Below, piece by piece: positions 1 to 7,927 of a stretch of 64,000 nucleotides of DNA (the stretch's first letter is position 1; the number at the start of each line of letters is the position of its first letter). Both the position numbers and the translations under genes were made by a program. The stretch is taken from contig URZI01000002.1 of the NCBI GenBank assembly GCA_900552385.1, positions 124,001 to 188,000 of the forward strand, given 5' to 3'. The notes below the pieces were generated by a model. The model saw nothing but the letters and a program-made list of their open reading frames with translations. It was not told the DNA's origin and searched no databases. Origin of the DNA: an uncultured Collinsella sp. GTDB lineage: Bacteria; Actinomycetota; Coriobacteriia; Coriobacteriales; Coriobacteriaceae.

Positions 1-826
1 GGGTCTCGCGACCGGTCTTGGCCTCGATCTCCTTGGCGATGTCGTAGACGATCGACGGGCTCGTGCGCTCGGCGAGCTTCTTCTTGTACTCCTTCTTGGA
101 CAGCGCCGCGTCCTCCTTGGAGATGGCGCCCTCGGCGACGGCCACGATGGTAAAGCGGCTGCCGGTTTCCATGCGATGCTCGATGGTCTTGATGACCTGG
201 TCCATGTCGTAGGGGATCTCGGGGATCAGGATGACGTCCGCGCCGCCCGCGACGCCGGCATACAGCGGGATCCAGCCAACCTTGTGGCCCATGATCTCGA
301 TGACGAACACGCGGCCGTGGCTCGAGGCGGTAGTGTGGATGTCGTCGATGCACTTGGTGGCGACGTCGATGGCGCTCGTAAAGCCAAACGTCAGCTCGGT
401 GCCCCAGGTGTCGTTATCGATGGTCTTGGGCAGAGCGATAACGTTGAGGCCCTCTTCGCGCAGGCGGTTGGCGGTCTTGGTGGAGCCGTTGCCGCCCAGC
501 ATAAACAGGCAGTCGAGCTGCAATTTGTGATAGGTGTGGACCATCGCGGGCACCTTCTCGACGCCGTCGGCCTCGGGAATGTTCAGGCGCTTGAACGGCG
601 TGCGGCTCGTGCCTAGGATGGTGCCGCCGCGGGTGAGGATACCGCTAAAATCGGCGGGCGTCATGACGCGGAACCTGCTGTAGATAAGGCCCTGGTAGCC
701 GTCCTCAAAACCGTAGATCTCGATAGGTTCTTCGCTATTGGTCATAAGCGTTTTGACGATGCCGCGCATGGTGGCGTTGAGCGCCTGGCAGTCGCCGCCA
801 CTGGTAAGAAGACCGATCCTGAGCAT
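1..826 (-). CDS. pfkA: 6-phosphofructokinase, 3' end cut by window start
   Basis: The gene phosphorylates fructose 6-phosphate in glycolysis. It reads leftward from an ATG at 826 and runs off the window, so about 275 N-terminal residues are present. The N-terminus MLRIGLLTSGGDCQALNA is the phosphofructokinase nucleotide loop. GGNGST follows near residue 108, then PKTIDND with the catalytic aspartates, and later MGHKVGW. The glycine after GGN is the residue type associated with ATP use, while lysine in PKTIDND is the type found in pyrophosphate or mixed-substrate enzymes. This mixture is known in actinobacterial group III enzymes, so the phosphoryl donor cannot be settled by reading. A terminator hairpin at 865-897 separates it from the upstream gene on the same strand. 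Confidence 0.93.
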   Translation of the reverse strand, partial: MLRIGLLTSGGDCQALNATMRGIVKTLMTNSEEPIEIYGFEDGYQGLIYSRFRVMTPADFSGILTRGGTILGTSRTPFKRLNIPEADGVEKVPAMVHTYHKLQLDCLFMLGGNGSTKTANRLREEGLNVIALPKTIDNDTWGTELTFGFTSAIDVATKCIDDIHTTASSHGRVFVIEIMGHKVGWIPLYAGVAGGADVILIPEIPYDMDQVIKTIEHRMETGSRFTIVAVAEGAISKEDAALSKKEYKKKLAERTSPSIVYDIAKEIEAKTGRET

Positions 827-864
827 GATGAATCCTTCCGGGCAAGTTATAACATGCGCATAAG

Positions 865-897
865 TTTACCCCCGCACACTGTTGATACGGGGGTAAA
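865..897 (-). terminator. Terminator hairpin after the Ntn hydrolase gene
   Basis: A 10-bp perfect stem (TTTACCCCCG with CGGGGGTAAA) has a 13-nt loop. It lies 70 bases past the stop codon of the leftward Ntn hydrolase and just upstream of the phosphofructokinase start. It probably insulates the two genes. Confidence 0.7.
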
Positions 898-965
898 ACG
901 TGTTAGCTCAAGCGTATGGAAATGTAAGCAACGTCAGGGAACGTAAGGTCGACGGGCCTGGCTCC

Positions 966-2051
966 TTACAGTGCGAAGGCATCGACGTTGCCCCAGTGGC
1001 GGCGCAGCGTGATGGCGGCAGCGGGCTCGGTATTGTCAAAGACGACCGACCACTGCGTGTTGCTGGTGATGTCTTCCGGATTGGGCTCTTGCGCCGCAGC
1101 GCGCAGGGCCTTCCAAGCGACTGTCTCGTCTTGGGCGCCGGCATGGGCGTCGAGGACATCGGCGATTGCGACGGCGCGCTCTTTACCATGGCCCAGCTCG
1201 CCATTCTTTTGGTTGGGCAGCACTTCGTCGCCATAGCAGGCGTAGAAGTTTGTAACCTGGCGTACAGGAGTCGCTTTGAAAGCGCGGTCCGGATCGCGCG
1301 GATCCCACTCTACTACGCGCGCGTCACCGGCGGCGTCGTTGATAAAGAAGTGGTAATCGCGTCCGGCCATGGCGTGCATGTCGTAGGCGGAAAGCAGGTC
1401 GACGGCCTCTTGCGTGGTAGCCGCGCGGTCGAGCACCAGACGGATGGCGAGCGAAGTGTTGATGACGGGGCGTTGCGTGTCCTGGTCACAGGGCTTGGAA
1501 TCCAGGGTGAGTACGGCAATGGACACGCCGCATTCGTTAACACCGTCGAGCTGGGCAAACGGGCCCATGAGTGCGGCGGCGCGTCCGGCGACGGAGTCAA
1601 GCGGAGTGTTGGCTCCCAGGTTATTGAGGGCCGCAAAGCCGATGGAGGCGTAGCTGCCGCGTGGGTGATTGCGCACCAGCAGCGCCGAGGTGTCGTCTTT
1701 AAAATCGTAATTGCGACCGGTGCGCACGCGGCCTTCGGCATCTACGGCGACAAAAGCGCTGCAGGCAAACTGGGGCGCCTGGACATGTACCGGCACACCG
1801 GGCAGCACCTGCGCCACCACGGCATCGATGTAGGCCTGGTCGTCGCGCACGCCAGCGGCGATGATGCGATCAAGATCGTAGTCGTAGGCGATGTCGATTG
1901 CGTACAGGTCATAGCCATCCGCGTAGCCGGTCAAGCGTTTGAGCGACGCGGCGGACTTGATTTGCTTGTGATAAACGATACCGGTGGCAGCGGCAAGGCC
2001 GACGGCGACTCCCGCGACACCGCAGGCGATGGCAATGTTACGTGGCTTCAT
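966..2051 (-). CDS. Membrane-anchored linear amide C-N hydrolase (choloylglycine hydrolase/C45-like)
   Basis: This 361-residue protein looks like an N-terminal-nucleophile hydrolase that cleaves linear amides such as conjugated bile acids, N-acyl amino acids or penicillin V. A transmembrane segment spans about residues 5-26. A pro-region of roughly 70 residues follows, then FACSAF with the presumed nucleophile Cys97. GRNYDF, a hallmark of the family, follows about 15 residues later. Typical bile salt hydrolases expose Cys2 directly, so here the enzyme must either be processed before Cys97 or be anchored and exported. The substrate cannot be told from sequence. The gene is divergent from the M18 aminopeptidase, sharing the 2052-2212 promoter region. 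The ATG at 2051 is supported by GAGGAGCC just upstream. Confidence 0.75.
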   Translation of the reverse strand: MKPRNIAIACGVAGVAVGLAAATGIVYHKQIKSAASLKRLTGYADGYDLYAIDIAYDYDLDRIIAAGVRDDQAYIDAVVAQVLPGVPVHVQAPQFACSAFVAVDAEGRVRTGRNYDFKDDTSALLVRNHPRGSYASIGFAALNNLGANTPLDSVAGRAAALMGPFAQLDGVNECGVSIAVLTLDSKPCDQDTQRPVINTSLAIRLVLDRAATTQEAVDLLSAYDMHAMAGRDYHFFINDAAGDARVVEWDPRDPDRAFKATPVRQVTNFYACYGDEVLPNQKNGELGHGKERAVAIADVLDAHAGAQDETVAWKALRAAAQEPNPEDITSNTQWSVVFDNTEPAAAITLRRHWGNVDAFAL

Positions 2052-2212
2052 GACGGCTCCTCTCGTCCTGTTAGCGTAATTGTCGCAAAAGGTGCGCGGG
2101 CATTATGGCTCAACTTGGCGAGCGGTGCGGGATTAAACGCGGAATGAAGAGTGCGGCGCTGGCGTGGCGGGGTATGCTGGAGGGGACCATCAACCCAGCG
2201 AAAGGGGAGAGC

Positions 2213-3598
2213 ATGACGGATCAGGAAGCGCCCGAGCGCGCACATGTGACAGCCGACGATATCGAGGCCGCCAACGACCTTATCGACTTTATCGAGGCAT
2301 GCCCCAGCATGTTCCATACGGCGGCGACCATTATGGCCGAGCTCGACGAGGCGGGCTTTACCTACCTGCCCGAGAATGCGGCGTGGGACATCGAGCCGGG
2401 CGGGCGTTATTACACGCAGCGCAACACCTCGAGCGTTGTTGCCTTTAAGGTGGGCGAGGACCTGGCCGCGACGTGGGGCGAGGACGGCGTTGCCGGCGAC
2501 TATCATTTTCAGCTCACGGCGTCGCACAGCGATTCGCCGACGTTTAAGGTCAAGGCTGTGCCCGAGCTCGATGGCGCAGGTGAGACGTTGCGCCTGAACA
2601 CCGAGGCCTACGGCGGCATGATCGACTACACCTGGTTCGATCGCCCGCTGGCGCTCGCGGGCCGCGTGCTGGTGCGCGAGGGCGACCGTATTGAGAGCCG
2701 CCTGCTTGCCACCGAGCGCGAGGTCGCCATTATTCCGAGCCTTGCCATCCACATGAACCGTGGCGTTAACGAGAGCTTTGCTCCCAACCGAGCCGTCGAC
2801 TTGTGCCCGCTCATCAGCGCCGGTGACCTTAAGCAGGGCGACTTTGATGCCCTGATCGCCGATGAGCTGGACGTTGAGCCCGAGCAGATTCTGGGCCGCG
2901 ATCTGTTCCTGGTCAATCGTCAGGATGCACGCATTTGGGGCTGGGCCGACGAGTTTATCTCGACGCCCAAGCTTGACGACCTGGCCTGCGCCTACACCTC
3001 GCTGCAGGCATTTTTGGGTGCCGAGAACGCGCACGACGTTTCGGTCTTCTGCTGCTTTGATAACGAGGAGGTTGGCTCCGAGACCAAGCAGGGCGCCATG
3101 TCGACGTTCTTGGCCGATGCACTGCGCCGTATTAACGGATCGCTGGGCTTTGACGACGAGTCGTACCATCGCGCCCTTGCCGCCTCGATGCTCGTGAGCT
3201 GCGACAACGCACATGCCGTGCACCCCAACCACGCCGAGAAGTGCGACGCCCGCAATCAGGTTGTGCTCAACGACGGCATCGTCATCAAGGAAGCTGCCAA
3301 CCAGCACTACTGCACCGATGCCTTTAGCCGCGCGGTGTTTCAGGCCATCTGTGATGACGCCGACGTACCCACACAGGCCTTCGCCAACAAGAGCGATATG
3401 GCCGGCGGCTCCACGCTCGGCAATCTGTCCAATATGCAGGCGAGCATGCATGCCGTGGACGTGGGCCTGCCGCAGCTGGCCATGCACTCGAGCTACGAGA
3501 CTGGCGGCGTGCGCGACGTGATGTACGCCATCCGCGCCCTCACAGCCTTCTACGAGCGCGACCTAACCATCAACGGAGCCGAAAGCGTGGAGCTCTAA
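2213..3598 (+). CDS. apeB: M18 family aspartyl aminopeptidase
   Basis: This cytoplasmic zinc exopeptidase removes N-terminal residues, preferentially acidic ones, and is 461 residues long. It shows the M18 pattern: ASHSDSP with a metal histidine near residue 103, CFDNEEVGS carrying the catalytic glutamates, DNAHAVHPNH, and a C-terminal MHSSYETGG with a metal-binding histidine. The reading frame is open further upstream to 2105, but the ATG at 2213 follows AAAGGGGAG at good spacing and begins where family members begin. It is a single-gene unit with hairpins downstream at 3746-3850. Confidence 0.92.
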   Translation: MTDQEAPERAHVTADDIEAANDLIDFIEACPSMFHTAATIMAELDEAGFTYLPENAAWDIEPGGRYYTQRNTSSVVAFKVGEDLAATWGEDGVAGDYHFQLTASHSDSPTFKVKAVPELDGAGETLRLNTEAYGGMIDYTWFDRPLALAGRVLVREGDRIESRLLATEREVAIIPSLAIHMNRGVNESFAPNRAVDLCPLISAGDLKQGDFDALIADELDVEPEQILGRDLFLVNRQDARIWGWADEFISTPKLDDLACAYTSLQAFLGAENAHDVSVFCCFDNEEVGSETKQGAMSTFLADALRRINGSLGFDDESYHRALAASMLVSCDNAHAVHPNHAEKCDARNQVVLNDGIVIKEAANQHYCTDAFSRAVFQAICDDADVPTQAFANKSDMAGGSTLGNLSNMQASMHAVDVGLPQLAMHSSYETGGVRDVMYAIRALTAFYERDLTINGAESVEL

Positions 3599-3636
3599 AA
3601 CCTGCCAAAAAGGGACAGGTTTACTTTGGCATGTTT
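3598..3636. repeat. REP-like palindrome, CCTGCC-arm type
   Basis: Imperfect arms AACCTGCCAAA and TTTGGCATGTT enclose the core AAGGGACAGG. It is one of about ten short intergenic palindromes in the window sharing that core style. This copy abuts the stop codon of the M18 gene. Confidence 0.7.
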
Positions 3637-3745
3637 TATCTGGGAAAATGCCAGTGGCATTGCAAGCCGATAGGGCCCTAAAACGCCGCAGGTTGAACAA
3701 AAGCCAGCGAGAGCCCGTCGTTTGAGCCAAGGTGCCGTGAAATGA

Positions 3746-3774
3746 AAAGGCGCTGACCTTCTGGTCGCGCCTTT
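3746..3774 (-). terminator. Hairpin between convergent genes
   Basis: An 8-bp stem, AAAGGCGC with GCGCCTTT, is followed on the minus strand by TTTTCATTT. It probably terminates the leftward hydroxyacid dehydrogenase transcript and may also act on the rightward M18 transcript. Confidence 0.55.
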
Positions 3775-3822
3775 GAAATTGAACGGCAGATTGGCCAAAC
3801 GGCGGGCTCGCAGCGTCGAGGG

Positions 3823-3850
3823 GTTCCGGCGTTTGGTAAAACGCCGGAAC
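3823..3850. terminator. Perfect 12-bp hairpin at the end of the hydroxyacid dehydrogenase gene
   Basis: GTTCCGGCGTTT pairs with AAACGCCGGAAC around a 4-base loop, three bases past the stop codon. There is no clear T-tract, so it could be an RNA-stabilising 3' end rather than a true intrinsic terminator. Confidence 0.55.
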
Positions 3851-3853
3851 AAT

Positions 3854-4789
3854 CTAGTGCTCGATCCAGCAGCGGAGCGTCTCGCCGGCCTGTAGGTGAC
3901 GTAGGTTCTCCGCGGCGATGTCGACGACGTTGTTGAGCGTGGCTGCCAGATGGAACCAGCCCGAGACGTGCGGCGTGATGAGCATGTTGGGCGCATCCCA
4001 CAGCGGGCTTGTGGCGGGTAGCGGCTCGGGGTCGGTGACGTCGACCGCGGCGCCGGCGAGATGTCCCGATTCCAGAGCGGCAGCCAAGTCGTCGGCGACC
4101 ACAAGATCGCCGCGGCCGCCGTTGGCGAAGAAGGCGCCCGGTTTCATCGCGGCGAAGAACTCGGCGTTCGCCAGGCCGCGGGTCTCGGGTGTGCTGGGCA
4201 TAAAGGATGCGACGATGTCAGCCTCCGCCAGGCGCTCAGACAGGGCATCCATACCGTCCATGTCCTCAAACACAATGGGGTAGACGAGCGGATGACGCTT
4301 GATGCCGCGGACGTGTGCGCCCATGCTGCGGCAGAGCGTGGCAAAGTGGCCGCCGATATCGCCCGCGCCCAGCACCAGCACGTTGGCATTTTTGAACGAG
4401 GTGACCGGGCCCAAGTCCTCCCAGCGATGCTCGCGCTGCAGGTCCTGGTAGCCGGGCAGGCGCTTCATCATGGAAAGGACCATAGCAAACATGTGCTCGC
4501 TTACGGCCTGGCCGTAAGCGAGCACCGAGCAAGACAGTTTGGCGTCGGCCGGCACGGTGCCGGCGGCAAGGTAGTCGTCATAGCCCGCGGTCTGCAGCTG
4601 CAGCAGTTGGAGATGCTCGCATGCCGTAAGCATGGCGGGGTCGATGTTGCCCAGGATTACGTCGGCGTTGGCGACCTGCTCGTGCGTGACGGCATCGGCG
4701 TTTGTGTAGATAAAGTCCTCGCCCGGAGCACTCGACTCAAGAATTGCGCGGTGGCGGTCGTTGACGGGCAACAAAACCAGGATGTTCAC
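3854..4789 (-). CDS. NAD-dependent D-2-hydroxyacid dehydrogenase
   Basis: This 311-residue cytoplasmic oxidoreductase reduces a 2-oxo acid or oxidises a D-2-hydroxy acid with NAD(P)H. The Rossmann loop GAGDIGG lies near residue 140. The catalytic triad of the family is visible: arginine in NGGRGD, glutamate in DPEPLP, and histidine in TPHVSG. The GTG start at 4789 is chosen because the frame upstream of it runs into a REP-like palindrome (4809-4843), whose translation is not protein-like, and because GAGAGGAC precedes it. The substrate is not deducible. A hairpin follows the stop immediately. Confidence 0.85.
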   Translation of the reverse strand: MNILVLLPVNDRHRAILESSAPGEDFIYTNADAVTHEQVANADVILGNIDPAMLTACEHLQLLQLQTAGYDDYLAAGTVPADAKLSCSVLAYGQAVSEHMFAMVLSMMKRLPGYQDLQREHRWEDLGPVTSFKNANVLVLGAGDIGGHFATLCRSMGAHVRGIKRHPLVYPIVFEDMDGMDALSERLAEADIVASFMPSTPETRGLANAEFFAAMKPGAFFANGGRGDLVVADDLAAALESGHLAGAAVDVTDPEPLPATSPLWDAPNMLITPHVSGWFHLAATLNNVVDIAAENLRHLQAGETLRCWIEH

Positions 4790-4808
4790 AAGCAGTCCTC
4801 TCCGCTCG

Positions 4809-4843
4809 ACCTGCCAAAAAAGGACAGGTTTATTTTGGCAGGT
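4809..4843. repeat. REP-like palindrome, CCTGCC-arm type
   Basis: Nearly perfect arms ACCTGCCAAAA and TTTTGGCAGGT surround the core AAGGACAGGTT. It is almost identical to the copies at 3598-3636 and, inverted, 41443-41481. It lies between map and the hydroxyacid dehydrogenase gene. Confidence 0.8.
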
Positions 4844-4862
4844 TGTATCAGGCAAACCGTTC

Positions 4863-4909
4863 AAATAAAACGCCGGATGCAAGACGAGCGTGCCCGTCAG
4901 CATCCGGCG
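4863..4909 (-). terminator. Rho-independent terminator of map
   Basis: The perfect 10-bp stem CGCCGGATGC/GCATCCGGCG is followed on the minus strand by TTTTATTT. It lies directly after the map stop codon. Confidence 0.85.
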
Positions 4910-4918
4910 CATCCACGG

Positions 4919-5806
4919 CTACCAGCTCAGCAGTTCGTAACCATCCTCGGTCACCACGAGCTGTACCTCGCACTGGGCCGAATCGCTGCCGTCCTTGGTG
5001 CGTACGCACCAACCGTCACCCTTACTGATCTTGATGTCGGGCGCCCCGGCGTTGACCATGGGCTCGATGGTAAAGACCATACCCGGCACCATGATGGTGT
5101 CCACATCGGGTGCCTCGGTGGTAAAGCCCACAAACGGGTCCTCGTGGAACTCTTTGCCAATGCCGTGTCCGCCGTACTCGCGCACCACGCTAAAGCCGGC
5201 GTCCTCGACGGTCTTTTGCACGGCCTCGGCCATAACGGACAACGGTAGCCATGGCTTGACGGCCGCCAGGCCCGCCTCCACGCTGGCGTGGGTGACGTCG
5301 ACCAGGCGTTGGCGCTCGGCAGAGACCTCGCCGATGCAGAACATGCGGCTCGAGTCGCTAAAGTAGCCGTCCAAGATTGTGGAGCAATCCACGTTGATGA
5401 TGTCGCCTTCGTGCAGCACATCCGTATCGCAGGGGATACCGTGACAGACCACGTCGTTGATTGAGGTGCACACGCTCTTGGGATAGCCCTCGTAGTTGAG
5501 ATCGGCCGGCGTGCCACCGTGCTCGACGGTGTAGTCGTAGATCATCTGGTCGATCTGGTTGGTGGTCATGCCTGCAGCGATATGCTCGCCCACATAATCG
5601 AGTACGCCCACGTTGATGGCGGCCGAGCGCTTAATGCCCTCGATATCGGCGGGCGTCTTGTAGAGCGTGCGGGGCAGAACCTCCCAGCCCTCTTCCCACA
5701 AGCGCTCGAGGCGCTCATCAAAGGCGCTATGGCATTTCTTGTATTTCTTGCCGCTGCCGCACCAGCAAGCGTCGTTGCGGCCAGGCACAGGTCCTTTGTC
5801 ATACAT
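4919..5806 (-). CDS. map: Methionine aminopeptidase type I with N-terminal SEC-C motif
   Basis: The enzyme removes the initiator methionine from nascent proteins and is 295 residues long. An N-terminal zinc-binding SEC-C motif (NDACWCGSGKKYKKCH, residues 10-25) precedes the pita-bread catalytic domain. Metal ligands are recognisable in NVDCS, FSDSS, GGHGIG, TIEPM and CEVQL. SEC-C-extended forms are known from some Gram-positive bacteria, where the motif is thought to help ribosome or partner binding. The ATG at 5806 is preceded by AAAGGAAG. The gene stands alone, with a terminator downstream. Confidence 0.95.
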   Translation of the reverse strand: MYDKGPVPGRNDACWCGSGKKYKKCHSAFDERLERLWEEGWEVLPRTLYKTPADIEGIKRSAAINVGVLDYVGEHIAAGMTTNQIDQMIYDYTVEHGGTPADLNYEGYPKSVCTSINDVVCHGIPCDTDVLHEGDIINVDCSTILDGYFSDSSRMFCIGEVSAERQRLVDVTHASVEAGLAAVKPWLPLSVMAEAVQKTVEDAGFSVVREYGGHGIGKEFHEDPFVGFTTEAPDVDTIMVPGMVFTIEPMVNAGAPDIKISKGDGWCVRTKDGSDSAQCEVQLVVTEDGYELLSW

Positions 5807-5858
5807 GGCTAACTTCCTTTCATCCGCAGCTAGTATAGCCCACTCACGCGTCCATAAA

Positions 5859-5925
5859 AGTTGCGGTGATATAGTTCCGATTTAAGCGGTTTAACAGCAT
5901 AAACAGGAACTATATCACCGCAACT
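5859..5925. repeat. 20-bp perfect inverted repeat with 27-base spacer
   Basis: AGTTGCGGTGATATAGTTCC at 5859-5878 pairs exactly with its reverse complement at 5906-5925. The element fills the space between the radical SAM gene's 3' end and the map promoter. It has no T-tract and does not resemble the REP-like copies in this window. Confidence 0.85.
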
Positions 5926-5966
5926 GATGGAGTGGGATGGCGGACACTGGCTGCTGTGTGGTTTTG

Positions 5967-6743
5967 CTAGTAGCTCACCTGGCAGGGAATGCCGAGGGCT
6001 TGGACGCGCGCGGCAATGGCGTCGAGCACCTCGGGCGCTGCTTTGGCAAGGTCGGCGATCGGTGTCTCGCGCGCCACCGTGTAGATGGTCGCTTCTTGCG
6101 GACGAATGCGCTCGAGCGCCGCGAGCCAGGGGGCAACGTATTCCTCGCCGGTGTTGTCGATGAGCTTGCCCTGATACTCGCCGGTCAAAAAGATCGTCTG
6201 GATAATGACATGACCGTTAAAGCTCGCGAACGTTTCGATCTGGTGCTCTACATCGTAGGGGCCAACAGGCTGGTCGAGCAGCTGGATAAACGCCGGGTCG
6301 ACCGTATCGAGCTTGAGGATGTTGTCGTCGACCATCATGAGCGCATCATGCACCTGGGGGCGGTCGGCGCGCGTGCCGTTGGAAAGCACGGCAATCTTGG
6401 TGTTTGGGGCAAGCTCGTCGCGCAGCGCGACGGCGCCGGCGATGGCCTGCGGAAACTCCGGCGCGGCGGTGGGCTCGCCGTTGCCTGCGAAGGTGATGAC
6501 ATCGGGCAGCTCACCCTCGAGCGCCATCTCGCGCAATTTGGCCTCGAGTGCGTCGAGCACCACGGCAGCCGTGTTATAGGGCTCGTGGCAGGGGCGCTCG
6601 GCGTTGAGGCCGTTTTCGCAGTAGATGCAGTCGAACGTGCAGATCTTGCCGCTCGCCGGCATCATGTTGACACCAAGCGAAAGGCCCAAGCGACGGCTGC
6701 GGACGGGCCCAAAGATGGGGCTGGCATTCAAAAACGTAGACAT
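5967..6743 (-). CDS. Radical SAM protein
   Basis: This 258-residue protein carries the Cx3Cx2C cluster motif CTFDCIYC near residue 37, which holds the [4Fe-4S] centre that cleaves S-adenosylmethionine. FAGNGEPT, a glycine-rich SAM-binding stretch, follows. There is no SPASM or TRAM extension. The layout fits the COG0731-like group of uncharacterised Fe-S oxidoreductases, and the reaction is unknown. The ATG at 6743 is chosen because AAGGAG sits nine bases before it. The gene is monocistronic on the minus strand and divergent from the alpha/beta hydrolase. Confidence 0.8.
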   Translation of the reverse strand: MSTFLNASPIFGPVRSRRLGLSLGVNMMPASGKICTFDCIYCENGLNAERPCHEPYNTAAVVLDALEAKLREMALEGELPDVITFAGNGEPTAAPEFPQAIAGAVALRDELAPNTKIAVLSNGTRADRPQVHDALMMVDDNILKLDTVDPAFIQLLDQPVGPYDVEHQIETFASFNGHVIIQTIFLTGEYQGKLIDNTGEEYVAPWLAALERIRPQEATIYTVARETPIADLAKAAPEVLDAIAARVQALGIPCQVSY

Positions 6744-6918
6744 AGGCATATGCTCCTTGGGACAGTTGAGCTTAAGCATAGCATCGGCTCCAACGTATGG
6801 TCCGGGCTTGCGCTTTGCAGGTTTCGTTTTTTAACTCTGCCTTCGATGCCGCGTCATGAAAGGTATCGGGTCGGGTACAGTTAATCTGTTAACAAAGCGC
6901 AAGACGATGGGGCACAAC

Positions 6919-7716
6919 ATGGATTTTACAGTCGAGAATGCGGGCACCACGATTGCCTGTCGCGAGTATGTCGGCCCGGATGTATCGTCCGATACACCCG
7001 CCTTGGTGTGCGTGCACGGTGCGTGCGTCGACGGTGTCTTTTTTGACGGTATCGCCCGCGAGCTCGCCCGTGACTACCGCGTCATTGCCTACGACCGCCG
7101 CGGTTGCGGCGAGAGCGGCGACGCTGCGGACGGACGCTACGACCTCGCCGCCCAGGCCGCCGACCTGCAGGCCGTTATCGAGCGTATTGGCGCTCCGGCA
7201 AACGTGCTCGCGCACAGTGCCGGTACGTTGGTGGCCCTGGAGCTTCTCCGTGCAAACCCCGCCATAATCTCGCGTGCGATTCTGCATGAACCCGCCGTGA
7301 CGGATGAGGGCGCCGGCCTGGGCGCGGCCCCGGTTTTGCTCGAGATGATCGCCGCGGGAAAGGTCTCCAGGGCATTACGGGCCTTCCTGGGCGCCATCGG
7401 CGATTCGGACCCTGAGGCCCCCAAGTTAACCGAGGCAGAAGCCAGACATGCCCTGCGCAACGGCCGCAGTTTCATGGCAAACGAATACGGGATTACTATG
7501 ACCTGCGTTCCCGATTGGGATAGCGTTCGCGCGTCGAAAACGGTGGCCGCCGTGCTCCTGGGTGAACTCTCGATTGGCACGCCCCGCGAGGCGGGCACGA
7601 GGATGGCGGCTGAGCTTTTGGACTGTCCACTCGTAATGGTTCCCGGCGCGCACAACGGCCTGCGCGATCGCCCGGCAGCGGCTGCCCAGACTGTCCGTGG
7701 CATCCTGGGGCTCTAG
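6919..7716 (+). CDS. Alpha/beta-fold hydrolase
   Basis: This is a soluble hydrolase of about 265 residues. VHGACVDG is the oxyanion-hole region, YDRRGCGES follows strand 4, and LAHSAGT contains the nucleophile serine in the H-S-x-G elbow. The histidine in PGAHNGL near the C-terminus completes the likely triad. The substrate is unknown. In-frame ATG codons occur at 6907 and 6919; I prefer 6919 because the protein then starts with a usual strand (MDFTVENAG), but 6907 is possible. Confidence 0.8.
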   Translation: MDFTVENAGTTIACREYVGPDVSSDTPALVCVHGACVDGVFFDGIARELARDYRVIAYDRRGCGESGDAADGRYDLAAQAADLQAVIERIGAPANVLAHSAGTLVALELLRANPAIISRAILHEPAVTDEGAGLGAAPVLLEMIAAGKVSRALRAFLGAIGDSDPEAPKLTEAEARHALRNGRSFMANEYGITMTCVPDWDSVRASKTVAAVLLGELSIGTPREAGTRMAAELLDCPLVMVPGAHNGLRDRPAAAAQTVRGILGL

Positions 7717-7865
7717 CAGCCGTAAAAATCAAAACAGCCTTCACTCGCAAACGTTTCGGCCGTGTTAACAAATGCGCTCAAAACCTCACGTCTGCGGTTT
7801 CAATCGCGCCGTCTGCCAACTCATAAAAATGTAGCAGCATTCACGTGCTTACCTGCATCGGCAAG

Positions 7866-7881
7866 GTGTTACCCTTGTAAC
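7866..7881. promoter_or_regulatory. Small palindrome upstream of the HD-GYP gene
   Basis: TGTTAC-CCTT-GTAACA is a perfect 6+6 palindrome about 45 bases before the start codon at 7928. It sits in the 211-base gap after the hydrolase gene, where an operator would be expected. No regulator is assigned. Confidence 0.35.
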
Positions 7882-7927
7882 ATTTGGAACCCATCGCTAC
7901 CATGCGAAACTATCGAAAGGGCCCCAT

